Source: Fimbriimonas ginsengisoli Gsoil 348 (lineage in GTDB: Bacteria; Armatimonadota; Fimbriimonadia; Fimbriimonadales; Fimbriimonadaceae). From it: a stretch of DNA of 64,000 nucleotides. Positions 18,006 to 27,382 of the stretch are shown here, piece by piece (the first letter of the stretch is position 1; each line of letters starts with the position of its first letter). The position numbers and the translations under genes were made by a program. Location of the stretch: the NCBI GenBank assembly GCA_945881865.1, contig CAMCVK010000002.1:62001-126000 (forward strand), read 5' to 3'. The notes beneath the pieces are model-generated. The model was not told the DNA's origin, did no database searches, and was given only the letters and a program-made list of their open reading frames with translations.

Positions 18006-18654
18006 AGTCTCCGGCAAAACCTCGCCTCAACGCCGAGTAGTAGGCATTGCGCTTCTGGTCGTTGTCTAGGTCATATTCCGGAGCTGGATAGCCAGCTTGA
18101 AGAACCATCAGGTCGGCCAGCCAACGACCAAGCCGACCATTCCCCTCACGGAAAGGATGGATCAACTGCAATTCAGCGTGCACCACGCTCACCCGATATG
18201 CAACCTCACCAACCGTGGTGGGCTGGCTCTTGCTTAAGGCCGTTTTGTCGGGCCCTTCCGACGGGAATTCTAAGCCGAACGGGATGTTTCCGGAACCAAG
18301 GCATGGCGTGTGCTCTGCCAGCTGTTCCCGCTCAAGCCTCTCCATCTCGGCCAGGATGTTGGGTGCCGGACAGAACATGAAGCCACCTTTGCTCACATTG
18401 ACCGTGCGATACTCTCCCGCCATGTAATAGAAATCCCCGAGCCATTTTCGATGCAATTCACGGATGATGGCCGATGTAAACTTCAGCGAAATCGGCAACT
18501 CAAATGAGTCGACGTACGCGACGGTGAGCAACTCCGTTTCTATCCGCGCGGCATCGACAGGATTGATGATTCCCTGCTTGTTCCGCAGAACTTGGTTCAA
18601 CGAGTTTGGCTCGTATTCACCTCTTTCCTCGGCATACGCGTCGTACCGACTCAT
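17923..18654 (-). CDS. Fic-domain AMP-transferase toxin
   Basis: A 243-residue protein with an intact Fic motif HPFREGNGRLGR at residues 166-177, including the catalytic histidine and the phosphate-binding GNGR. The flap region precedes it (about 80-100, EYRTVNVSKGGFMF). The usual activity is transfer of AMP from ATP to a hydroxyl of a target protein. No inhibitory S/TxxxE helix is present within the protein near its ends, consistent with inhibition by the separate 60-residue protein. The C-terminal 27 codons overlap the antitoxin gene on the opposite strand. The protein sits at the end of the tRNA-linked accessory block. Confidence 0.9.
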   Translation of the reverse strand: MSRYDAYAEERGEYEPNSLNQVLRNKQGIINPVDAARIETELLTVAYVDSFELPISLKFTSAIIRELHRKWLGDFYYMAGEYRTVNVSKGGFMFCPAPNILAEMERLEREQLAEHTPCLGSGNIPFGLEFPSEGPDKTALSKSQPTTVGEVAYRVSVVHAELQLIHPFREGNGRLGRWLADLMVLQAGYPAPEYDLDNDQKRNAYYSALRRGFAGDFKPLTSLFEYWIERAQQLDAESQLPSP

Positions 18655-18895
18655 GGCTTCGCCATTAAGCTGGATTTGGGGAAACCGTCGTTCGGTGCAC
18701 CGATGTGATGCGCTGCACGCGACTTAGCTAGGGACAGGCTTGGACCCCCGACCGAAGTACTCACACATAAATTATGGCCAACAGCAAACACTGCCAATGA
18801 ATCCGAGGTCATGTCTTACTGAATTCGGCCTTAAATTTTCAGTCCTCTGCGACTACCCAAAGGGCACTTTGCCGTGTCAAAATCGCATCGATCAC

Positions 18896-19261
18896 ATGAA
18901 TCCAGGATCGTATTTTGAGATTCCGGTTGCCGACCTAGAGCGCGCGATGGCCTTCTACACCGCTGTCTTCGGCTACGAGTTCACCAGAGAGACCATCCAC
19001 GGCAACGAGATGGCGCTCTTTCCGCTGGACCCGGCCTCGGATGGGATCGGCGGGGCCCTCTCGAAAGGCGAGGTTTACGTTCCGTCGAAGACCGGCACAA
19101 TGATCTACCTCAACGTCACCAGCATCGACGAAACGCTCGAGCGCGTCCTAGAGCAAGGCAGCGAGATCCTTTTCCCAAAGACCAAAGCCGGGGAGTATGG
19201 GTTCGTCGCCGAATTCGAGGACTCTGAAGGCAACCGCATCGCGCTGTTTCAGAGCCTATAA
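18896..19261 (+). CDS. VOC (glyoxalase/bleomycin-resistance) family protein
   Basis: A 121-residue small enzyme- or binding-type protein with the two beta-alpha-beta-beta-beta halves of the vicinal-oxygen-chelate fold (FEIPVADLERAMAFYTAVFG at the start; GEYGFVAEFEDSEGNRIALF at the end). Start ATG at 18896 is chosen because homologous domains begin a few residues before FEIPV. An upstream in-frame ATG (18740) would add 52 residues with no fold. The substrate is unknown. No clear ribosome site is visible. Confidence 0.8.
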   Translation: MNPGSYFEIPVADLERAMAFYTAVFGYEFTRETIHGNEMALFPLDPASDGIGGALSKGEVYVPSKTGTMIYLNVTSIDETLERVLEQGSEILFPKTKAGEYGFVAEFEDSEGNRIALFQSL

Positions 19262-19263
19262 GC

Positions 19264-19518
19264 TCAATCCAAAACCAGATGGACGCGGGCCCGAGGGTAA
19301 TCCTCGTCCGACTCCCCGCGGCGGCCGCCCGACCGCGCGACAAACGAGACCTTGTCGTGCGCACCTAAGTCGAGGTCGAACCAGCAGAGGCCGTCGCGGT
19401 CCGTGTGCTCCGACCCGAGGGTCCCGCCGGCCCAAAAGCCTCCCTTGTAGGCCGTTACTTCGGCATAGTACTCCGGGCGACCGGAGCCATCGACGACGCG
19501 TACTTCGATATGTGGCAT
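19264..19518 (-). CDS. small beta-rich hypothetical protein
   Basis: An 84-residue protein I do not recognise. It reads like one beta-sandwich domain of carboxypeptidase-regulatory type (IEVRVVDGSGRPEYYAEVTAYKG ... HTDRDGLCWFDLD). It has no signal peptide. CATAAT and TACCAT boxes lie 5 and 8 bases before the ATG on the minus strand, supporting a real leaderless gene. It converges tightly with the VOC gene (2-base gap). Confidence 0.55.
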   Translation of the reverse strand: MPHIEVRVVDGSGRPEYYAEVTAYKGGFWAGGTLGSEHTDRDGLCWFDLDLGAHDKVSFVARSGGRRGESDEDYPRARVHLVLD

Positions 19519-19543
19519 TACCTATTATGGTATCGGATGCCGA

Positions 19544-21064
19544 CTAGCCGACGCTTCCCTCAAGCGAGACGCCCAAGAGCTTTTGCGCTTCGATAGCGAA
19601 CTCCATCGGTAGCTCGCGGAAGACATCCTTACAAAAGCCGGAAACGATCATGTTCACGGCATCTTCGGTAGGGATTCCGCGCTGGTTGCAATAGAAGATT
19701 TGGTCTTCGCCAACTTTCGAGGTCGAAGCCTCGTGCTCTACCGTCGCCGTAGGGTTTTTCACCTCAATGTACGGGAAGGTGTGCGCGCCGCAGCGGTCGC
19801 CCATCAGCATGCTGTCGCACTGCGAATAGTTGCGCGCGCCGTCCGCACCGGCGTTGATCTTGACCAATCCCCGGTAGGTGTTCTGCCCGTTTCCGGCCGA
19901 AATCCCTTTCGAAACGATGGTCGACTTCGTGCGCTTACCGATGTGGATCATCTTGGTGCCCGTATCCGCCTGCTGCTTTCCGGCGGTTAGCGCCACGCTA
20001 TAGAACTCGCCAATCGAGTCATCTCCCTGCAAAATCACGCTGGGGTACTTCCAGGTGATCGCGCTGCCGGTCTCCACCTGGGTCCAGGTCACCTTGCTTC
20101 GGGCACCGACGGCGCGGGCCCGCTTCGTTACAAAGTTGAAAATTCCGCCCTTGCCGGTCTTCGGGTCGCCGGGGTACCAGTTCTGAACCGTGCTGTACTT
20201 GATGGTCGCATCGTCTCCGGTCGCAACCAGTTCGACGACGGCGGCGTGCAGCTGATTCTCGTCGCGCATCGGCGCGGTGCAACCTTCCAGGTACGAAACG
20301 TACGAGCCTTCCTCGGCGATGATCAGCGTCCGCTCGAACTGGCCGGTGTTCTGGGCGTTGATTCGGAAGTAGGTGGATAGCTCCATCGGGCAGCGAACGC
20401 CCTTCGGAATGTAGACAAACGATCCATCCGAGAAGACGGCGCTGTTCAGCGTCGCAAAATAGTTGTCACTGTACGGAACCACGCTTCCCAGGTGTTTCTG
20501 CACCAGTTCCGGATGCTCATGCACCGCCTCGGTGATGCTACAGAAGATGATTCCGTGCTTGCGCAACTCTTCCTTAAAGGTCGTGACGACGGAGATCGAG
20601 TCGAAAACGGCGTCCACCGCTATTCGGGGTCGGTCGGCCGCCAGAGCGTCGCCGGCCGAAGCCGCGGCACCTTTCACGTTCAAAATCACCTTCTGCTCTT
20701 CGACCGGGATGCCAAGCTTTTGGAAGGTTTTCAGGATCTCGGGGTCGGCGTCGTCCAGCGAGTTCAGCAGCGGCTTCATCCGCGGCGCGGAGTAGTAGAT
20801 GATCTCCTGCAGGTTCGGCATGGCGTAATGCACGTTCGGCCACGTCGGCAGCGCCATGGTCTGGAGATGGCGATACGCCTTGAGCCGCCAGTCGAGGAGC
20901 CACTGCGGCTCATTCTTTTTGGCCGAAATCCGGCGAACGGTGTCCTCGTTCAGGCCGGGCTCAAATTCCTCGGTTTCTAGGTCAACGCTCCAACCGTGCT
21001 CGTACTCACGGTTGGCAAACTGTTCGAGAAGGGCGGTCGATGGATCGATAACTTGGTCAGACAT
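19544..21064 (-). CDS. sufB: Fe-S cluster assembly scaffold protein SufB
   Basis: A 506-residue core subunit of the SUF iron-sulfur cluster assembly complex in the cytoplasm. Hallmarks are [54 protein letters not shown]-like [10 protein letters not shown] and the C-terminal [20 protein letters not shown]. Length matches long SufB proteins. Start ATG at 21064 (MSDQVID) follows a GGA site; the upstream GTG/ATG at 21088 adds eight unconserved residues. SufC and SufD are not adjacent, which is unusual because suf genes normally cluster; they must be elsewhere. Confidence 0.95.
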   Translation of the reverse strand: MSDQVIDPSTALLEQFANREYEHGWSVDLETEEFEPGLNEDTVRRISAKKNEPQWLLDWRLKAYRHLQTMALPTWPNVHYAMPNLQEIIYYSAPRMKPLLNSLDDADPEILKTFQKLGIPVEEQKVILNVKGAAASAGDALAADRPRIAVDAVFDSISVVTTFKEELRKHGIIFCSITEAVHEHPELVQKHLGSVVPYSDNYFATLNSAVFSDGSFVYIPKGVRCPMELSTYFRINAQNTGQFERTLIIAEEGSYVSYLEGCTAPMRDENQLHAAVVELVATGDDATIKYSTVQNWYPGDPKTGKGGIFNFVTKRARAVGARSKVTWTQVETGSAITWKYPSVILQGDDSIGEFYSVALTAGKQQADTGTKMIHIGKRTKSTIVSKGISAGNGQNTYRGLVKINAGADGARNYSQCDSMLMGDRCGAHTFPYIEVKNPTATVEHEASTSKVGEDQIFYCNQRGIPTEDAVNMIVSGFCKDVFRELPMEFAIEAQKLLGVSLEGSVG

Positions 21065-21149
21065 GGTGGATTTCCGGCCCGCGCCCACCCGGCATCACCG
21101 GCATCGCGCGTTCCGTTCCTTTCTACGTCTATTGTGACCGCCCCGACGT

Positions 21150-23525
21150 CTAATCGTGGTCGTTTTGCTGGCCGGGGTGGAAGCGTCGGACAGTTCCGGG
21201 ATACGGAACATCACCCTTCACGCTGCGCCAGATGTCCTGGTTCAGCGCGATTTCCTGCTCCAGCGTCAGCTGGTCCGGCTCCGAGAAGTCGATCGAAGAC
21301 AGCAACGGCGAGGGCTTTCGCGGCGGGTTTTTCGCCATCATGTCGGTCGCCGGAGTCTTCGCCGCGTACGGCGTGAGGTCCGCCTTCATCTGGAACGAGC
21401 GATACATTGGCGTGGCCGCCGCATCAAACTGCGACATCGGCGAGAGACCGAGGATCAGTTCCATGGTGCGCAGCATCGAGGTCGTCGTGTAATGGGTCGA
21501 ATCGATGGCCGCGCGCCGGGTGTAGGGCGAAACCACCAGGCCGACGGTTCGGTGCGCGTCCACGTGGTCCGGGCCGTTCTGCGCGTCGTCTTCGATGATG
21601 AAGATGGCGAACTTCGACCAGTACGAACTCTTGGAGATCGCCTCGACCAGCTTGCCAATCCCGAGGTCGTTCGAAGCCACGCAAGCTTTCGGCGTGAAGG
21701 CTCCGGGCGAAGTTCCGCTGGTGTGGTCCTCGCTCAGGGCCATCACCATGAAGTTCGGCATCGCCTTCTTGGCTTCAAATTCGCGGAACTCTTTGAGGAA
21801 GATGTCCACGGCGTTAAAGTCGCGCACGTTGGTCGCCCGAGCCCGGTTCCATTCCGGGCTGCTGCGGTCAAGCGTGTGATAGTAGTACGTTTGGTAAGTC
21901 TTTCCGGCGCGGCGAACCTGGTCCCAGATGCGGCCGTTGGGCGTTGCCGAGAGGGTCGACGTCAGTCGCGGCGTGCCCTTTCCGCTGTACTGTTGCGGCC
22001 AAGTCCGCTGCATAAAGTCGGGAACGTAGGCTCCGTTCGTCCAGTGGTGGCCGTCAACCGAGACCTCACCGCTGCAATAAAGGTTGTCCAGCAACACATA
22101 CTGGCGGGCCAGCTCGCGGTGGTTCGGGGCGACGTCTTCGCCAAAGAGCGTCAGCTTCGGCTCGCCGTTTCCGTACTGCTTGCCGTTCTTCTTCAGGTCG
22201 CCGAACACCTGGTCGTAGGTGCGGTTCTCTTTGATGATGTAGAGCACGTGCTCGATCGGCGACTTGTCACCGAGTCGGCTCGGGACCGGGTTCGTGCCCG
22301 GCTTCGGTGCCCGAATCGGCTTCTCGACGATGCCCTCCTTATACGCCGAAACCTTGCGGACCGTCTCGGTCATCTGCACGAGGTTCGCCGGATCGGAGAA
22401 ATCGACCTTCGTGAGCAAACCTTTCAGAAGCGTGACGATATACGGATAGCCCGCCGGGCCGACCGGATCAATCTTGTCGACGTTGGCGTTTGGTCCAGTG
22501 CCGAGGCCCTTTCCGGCCGCGATCAGCAGCTGCTTGTCGCCGGCCAGAACCGCAAGGGCCGTCGGGTAAGCACCCGACGGGATGAAGCCTTCGATCTTCG
22601 AGCGTCCCCGCTTCTCGATATCGATCACGGCAACGCAGTTGTTGTCCGAGTTCGCAACGAAAAGCGACTTGCCGTCTTTGGTCGCGGCCAGCGCGTGGGG
22701 CGTTGATCCGGCCGGAGCGTTCGGCCACGGCCGAGTAATGATGCGCTCCTCGCGGGTCATGCTGTACAGGTCGATCACATCGATGGCGTCATCGTTTCCG
22801 CAGGCAACGAACAACCGGTCACCGACCACCAAGAGATCATTGGGATGTCGACCGACGCTCAATTCTTTGGTAACCGAGAGCGTCTCCCGGCTGATTTCGA
22901 CGACCTTCTCGGCTCCTTGAAGCGAACAGAGCATCTCGTCCTTGTCCTTCCAGCGAAGCTGGTACGGCGAAGATCCGGCCGGCAGCGCGACCTTCATGAG
23001 GGTTTCGCCGTCCCTCAGGCGAACCTTTCGAATCTCGTCGCTCGCCGCAACGGCAACGTAGCCCGATTCTCCGTCGGCATCCAGCAACAGTCCCGCCAGC
23101 CATCCCTTGTTGCGCTCAAGATCCTTCAAAACAACGGTTCGGGCCAACTTACCGACGCCGGAAGAGTCGATATCGACAAAGTGAATCGAATTCGCCGTAC
23201 CGCCGCTAAGCACAACCTGCGAACGTTGCCAAGCCATGCCGATCCAGGCCCGCCCGACGCTGGTGCTCGAAGCAACCGCGCCGGTCTTGGCGTCTACGAT
23301 GGTCAGTTTATGGTCGCCCTGGCCAACGCTCGCAAACGCGATCCACTTGCCGTCGGGGCTGGCAACGCCTCCGGCGGCAAGGTCGCCGATCGCTTGTCGC
23401 TCGCCGGCCGGAGCCAGCGACCAACCGGACGGTAGGTACTTGACTTGGGTGGCGACGCCGGCAACAACGGCGGAGACGAGGAAAAGACCGGCAAGGTAGG
23501 GCAGGATCGTTCGGAATTTACTCAT
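21150..23525 (-). CDS. membrane-anchored beta-propeller and phosphoesterase (AcpA/PLC-like) fusion
   Basis: A 791-residue protein. A membrane helix or uncleaved signal (residues 8-26) leads to a YVTN-like propeller (about 35-400, repeats such as SLFVANSDNNCVAVIDI). A phosphoesterase-family domain (about 425-710) follows, with IKENRTYDQVFGD, DNLYCSGEVSVDGHHWTNGAY and IIEDDAQNGPDHVDAHR. The aspartates and histidines in these blocks are those expected to bind metal in acid phosphatase/phospholipase C-like enzymes. Likely periplasmic, acting on a phosphomonoester or phospholipid. It is cotranscribed with the lipoprotein just upstream. Confidence 0.85.
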   Translation of the reverse strand: MSKFRTILPYLAGLFLVSAVVAGVATQVKYLPSGWSLAPAGERQAIGDLAAGGVASPDGKWIAFASVGQGDHKLTIVDAKTGAVASSTSVGRAWIGMAWQRSQVVLSGGTANSIHFVDIDSSGVGKLARTVVLKDLERNKGWLAGLLLDADGESGYVAVAASDEIRKVRLRDGETLMKVALPAGSSPYQLRWKDKDEMLCSLQGAEKVVEISRETLSVTKELSVGRHPNDLLVVGDRLFVACGNDDAIDVIDLYSMTREERIITRPWPNAPAGSTPHALAATKDGKSLFVANSDNNCVAVIDIEKRGRSKIEGFIPSGAYPTALAVLAGDKQLLIAAGKGLGTGPNANVDKIDPVGPAGYPYIVTLLKGLLTKVDFSDPANLVQMTETVRKVSAYKEGIVEKPIRAPKPGTNPVPSRLGDKSPIEHVLYIIKENRTYDQVFGDLKKNGKQYGNGEPKLTLFGEDVAPNHRELARQYVLLDNLYCSGEVSVDGHHWTNGAYVPDFMQRTWPQQYSGKGTPRLTSTLSATPNGRIWDQVRRAGKTYQTYYYHTLDRSSPEWNRARATNVRDFNAVDIFLKEFREFEAKKAMPNFMVMALSEDHTSGTSPGAFTPKACVASNDLGIGKLVEAISKSSYWSKFAIFIIEDDAQNGPDHVDAHRTVGLVVSPYTRRAAIDSTHYTTTSMLRTMELILGLSPMSQFDAAATPMYRSFQMKADLTPYAAKTPATDMMAKNPPRKPSPLLSSIDFSEPDQLTLEQEIALNQDIWRSVKGDVPYPGTVRRFHPGQQNDHD

Positions 23526-23527
23526 GA

Positions 23528-23893
23528 TTACATTTGCGAGAAATCGGTGGGAGCGGACTCTCCCGGCAGCGTGATTGAAAAATTCAGGTCTTGCCGCTTG
23601 TACGGCATCTCATAGGTTTGGCCGTCAATCGTCGCGGTAATGGCGTTGGCGCCGTTCTGCTTCCAGGTGCCGTTCCGCTCCTTTCCGCCCTGAGTAATCT
23701 TCAGCGTGCCGCCGTCTTGGATGTCGATGGAAACGCCGGAATCCACCTGGCCAATCCAGAGTCCCGAAACGGCGGAGGCCATCTCTTTGTCTGGCGGGGG
23801 AGCCTGGTTACAGCCCGAAAGGCCAGCAGTAACCGCTACGAATAGAGCAAGCTTCAAACCGCGAACAGCAAAACTACGCATTGCTCGTAGCAT
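23528..23893 (-). CDS. small lipoprotein
   Basis: A 121-residue exported lipoprotein with a lipobox LSGC (cysteine near residue 28). It then has a single beta-rich domain with alternating GTWKQNGANAITATIDGQ-type strands, like small calycin- or META-like domains. It lies three bases before the phosphoesterase gene on the same strand and is likely the first gene of that operon. An internal ATG (residue 5) is an alternative start. Function unknown. Confidence 0.7.
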   Translation of the reverse strand: MLRAMRSFAVRGLKLALFVAVTAGLSGCNQAPPPDKEMASAVSGLWIGQVDSGVSIDIQDGGTLKITQGGKERNGTWKQNGANAITATIDGQTYEMPYKRQDLNFSITLPGESAPTDFSQM

Positions 23894-23940
23894 CCGCTAA
23901 GAATGTTAAGATAGCGTTAAGAAAAAGCTTTTGCTAAATT

Positions 23941-23968
23941 TTGCTGGACGTTAACCATCACTTAATAT
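23941..23968 (+). promoter_or_regulatory. promoter of the prepilin-like gene
   Basis: TTGCTG (23941-23946) and TAATAT (23963-23968) lie 16 bases apart. The leader of about 50 bases ends with a strong GAGGAG site (24010-24016), so this gene is not leaderless, unlike many in the window. Confidence 0.45.
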
Positions 23969-24027
23969 TGTCGAGCTAACTTTGACTAGTCGCCCTTTTC
24001 TGGGACCGACGAGGAGTCTTCACAATC

Positions 24028-24966
<939 letters not shown>

Positions 24967-24981
24967 GAACCGAGCCTATCC

Positions 24982-25015
24982 TGGGTCGACTGCTTGCAGT
25001 CGACCCACCTTTTTT
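24982..25015 (+). terminator. strong intrinsic terminator after the prepilin-like gene
   Basis: A perfect 11-bp stem TGGGTCGACTG/CAGTCGACCCA with a CTTG loop (24982-25007) is followed by CCTTTTTT. It lies 16 bases after the stop. Confidence 0.85.
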
Positions 25016-25027
25016 ACCGCCCGATCC

Positions 25028-25840
25028 ATGCGCCCAAGAATCCTCCTCGCCCTCCCGCTCCTGCTCGTCGCCGGTTGCGCCAGCAACCCGAACCCCGCCT
25101 ACTACAACCCGACGATCGCGGCGGATTATCAGGAGTTCTATGACAAGGGTGTTACCGAGAAACCGGCCGCCAACGCCGCCCTCGAACGCGCCCGCAAGGC
25201 CGACCCAGACAACGCCTACACCACTTTTCTCCAGGCGAGTGCTACCGCCGCCGAAGGCGACTTCGACAAAACGCTGACCCTTTTGGAAACGGGCCTGAAG
25301 CAGAAGAAGACCGTCATATACGTAGCCACCCTACCGCCCGATGACCCAATGACGACGCTGAACCGGATCCGCCAGCTTGGGTTCTCCACCGATCGCGCCA
25401 AGGACCTCGGCGACCGCCAGCCCGCATTCTTCTCCGCCGTGCGCCAGACCGGGGAGCGCGTCGCAAAAGCCGAACCCACGACCTCGCTTGGCGTGATGAA
25501 CGGAGTCGGAGTGATTCGGAAGAGTTACCAAACAGAATCCGCCTACTGGAATCTGAAAAAAGACGCCGCGAAGAAAAAGGTGATCGATGCCAAGCTTGCC
25601 GAGTTTTCCAAATGGAGTGACACTCTGAGCGAGAAGCTCGCCGCGACGCTTCGCAACCTCATGAAGGACGCCGCAAAAGAAGCCGGCCTTACGGAAGAAG
25701 AACTCGCCAGCTACGCCAAAGGTGAACCGCTGAAGGACAAAGACAAGCAGGCCAAAGCCGACGCCGCCCGCGAGAAGATGTATGCCGATGAAATCGCTTC
25801 GCTCGTCGAAAACCTGAAGTCGATGCCGGAAATTCGCTAG
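25028..25840 (+). CDS. lipoprotein with TPR-like helical repeats
   Basis: A 270-residue exported lipoprotein. The lipobox is LLVAGC (cysteine near residue 18), then ASNPNPAYYNP. Residues 40-110 look like tetratricopeptide-type helices (NAALERARKADPDNAYTTFLQASATAAEGDF, given in part). The C-terminal half is lysine-rich and helical (KDAAKEAGLTEEELASYAKG). Start ATG at 25028 is required for the signal peptide; upstream in-frame starts lie inside the terminator and prepilin gene. Probably a protein-protein adaptor on the membrane; function unknown. Confidence 0.75.
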   Translation: MRPRILLALPLLLVAGCASNPNPAYYNPTIAADYQEFYDKGVTEKPAANAALERARKADPDNAYTTFLQASATAAEGDFDKTLTLLETGLKQKKTVIYVATLPPDDPMTTLNRIRQLGFSTDRAKDLGDRQPAFFSAVRQTGERVAKAEPTTSLGVMNGVGVIRKSYQTESAYWNLKKDAAKKKVIDAKLAEFSKWSDTLSEKLAATLRNLMKDAAKEAGLTEEELASYAKGEPLKDKDKQAKADAAREKMYADEIASLVENLKSMPEIR

Positions 25841-25873
25841 TAAAACATCTCGCATCGTGATATCGTGTAAGGG

Positions 25874-26599
25874 ATGAAGGTTCGTCCGATTCATGTTTGG
25901 CTTGGCCTCGGGATTGTTGTGTGCCTGGCATGCTACGGTGGCTCGGCAGACACCGGTTTCCAGCCTGGGCCCCGAGTTCGCTTGGCCTACCTCGGATCCC
26001 TGAGCGGCTCCGCGACCCTCTACAAGATCGACGGCAGCAACGAAACGGAATTGGCTACCGTACTGAACAGCTCGACGCCAAGCGAATACACCACGCTTGA
26101 CGGGTTGGGAGGCTTTACCGGTGACTTCAACTTTCAGGTTCGGGTGAACAATCAGCCCGTCGACGTTCCGCGCGTCTTCACGCTCACCGCCGGATCAAGG
26201 AACACCATTGCCGCCGCCAAGCAGTTCCAAGGCTTGGGTGCCACGCGTAACTTCCCGGTGAGCCAGATCGCCGTCCCGGCGGGGTATTTTAACTTTGCCT
26301 TCGCCCACATGGCGACCGGCTACCAAGGAGCGGTTGACGTCTACGTGATTCGCGGGGAAGAAACGCTCCAGACGGCCGGACGTGCGTTTGCCAGCGTCGG
26401 CCAGTTTGGTGGCACGACTTACCGCCTCGGGGACACGCCTGGCAACTCCATCGTGATCTGCCCGGCCGGCACCCGGCAAGCACTACTCACAATTCCGTAT
26501 CCGTCGCCGACTCCCATGGCAAGCCGCCGATTCACCTTGTTCCTCCGCGGAACCGGACCAACGCAGGGCGGCTTTAGCTACCTCATCGTTCAAGACTAG
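25874..26599 (+). CDS. DUF4397-type lipoprotein, paralogue 1 of 3
   Basis: A 241-residue exported lipoprotein (lipobox VCLAC, cysteine near 19) with two beta-sandwich halves of DUF4397 type. The first begins VRLAYLGSLSGSATLYKIDG; the second contains HMATGYQGAVDVYVIRGEETLQTAGRA, given in part. The end is FTLFLRGTGPTQGGFSYL. The three genes in a row share this plan; this one has the most divergent signal peptide. TATCGT lies seven bases before the ATG, suggesting the promoter of the three-gene operon. Likely a surface or periplasmic binding protein. Confidence 0.75.
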   Translation: MKVRPIHVWLGLGIVVCLACYGGSADTGFQPGPRVRLAYLGSLSGSATLYKIDGSNETELATVLNSSTPSEYTTLDGLGGFTGDFNFQVRVNNQPVDVPRVFTLTAGSRNTIAAAKQFQGLGATRNFPVSQIAVPAGYFNFAFAHMATGYQGAVDVYVIRGEETLQTAGRAFASVGQFGGTTYRLGDTPGNSIVICPAGTRQALLTIPYPSPTPMASRRFTLFLRGTGPTQGGFSYLIVQD

Positions 26600-26628
26600 A
26601 CCGAAGCACCTCACCACAGGAAAGCAAA

Positions 26629-27354
26629 ATGAAATTCAAACCCGTTCCGTTTTTTCTCGCACTAGGCATCGCAACCGCCCTCGCCTGTAACGGCGGATCC
26701 GGCTCCACCCCCATTATTGCAGTTGATCCCAAGGTGCGACTGGCGTACCTCGGATCCATCGCTGGAACGGCCGCACTCTATCGGGTAGACGGGACTGCCG
26801 AAACCCTTCTCATCGCTGAAGTCCCATCGTCGGTCGTTAGCGGCTACGTTGAGGCCGGCCCGATCAACAACTACACGCAGCCGTTCCGGCTTCGCGTGAA
26901 GGTGAACAACGATGTCGTGCAAGAAAGAGAGTTCAACCTGACGGCTAATTCCAAAAACACCGTCGCCGCCGCCCGCCAGTTCCAGGGCTTGGCGCGCATT
27001 CAAAACTTTCCGGTGGACCAAAGCCTCGTGGCCCCCAATCGATGGACATTCTCCGTGGGCCACATGGCAACCGGCTATCAAGGAAACGTCGACGTGTACG
27101 TGATTCGCGGCGAAGAAACCTTGCAAACGGCCGGCCGCGCTTTTGCTGGCGTGGCGCCGTTCACCGGGACCACCTACCGCCTGAATGACGTGCCCGGCAA
27201 CCAGATTGCGTTTTGCGCCGCCGGCACACGCCAAAGCTTGCTGACCATCCCGTACCCCACGGAAACAAATGTGCCCGGCCGTAAGTTCACCGTCCTCCTG
27301 CGCGGAACGGGACCGACCCAGGGTGGCTTCAGCACCCTCGTCATTCCCGACTAG
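26629..27354 (+). CDS. DUF4397-type lipoprotein, paralogue 2 of 3
   Basis: 241 residues, lipobox ALAC followed by NGGSGS. It is about as long as its neighbours and shares the VRLAYLGS..., VDVYVIRGEETLQTAGRAFA and FRGTGPTQGGFS-type blocks with paralogue 1. Its signal peptide and ribosome site (CACAGGAAAGCAAA) closely match those of paralogue 3, so the upstream leader was duplicated along with the gene. No enzymatic motif. Confidence 0.75.
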   Translation: MKFKPVPFFLALGIATALACNGGSGSTPIIAVDPKVRLAYLGSIAGTAALYRVDGTAETLLIAEVPSSVVSGYVEAGPINNYTQPFRLRVKVNNDVVQEREFNLTANSKNTVAAARQFQGLARIQNFPVDQSLVAPNRWTFSVGHMATGYQGNVDVYVIRGEETLQTAGRAFAGVAPFTGTTYRLNDVPGNQIAFCAAGTRQSLLTIPYPTETNVPGRKFTVLLRGTGPTQGGFSTLVIPD

Positions 27355-27382
27355 ACCAAAGCGCTTCCCCACAGGTAACCCG

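Noticed and set aside
21156-22706. A 516-codon plus-strand open frame
   Set aside because: It lies wholly inside the minus-strand propeller-phosphoesterase gene, has an arginine/valine-rich composition typical of antisense frames in GC-rich DNA, and shows no domain.
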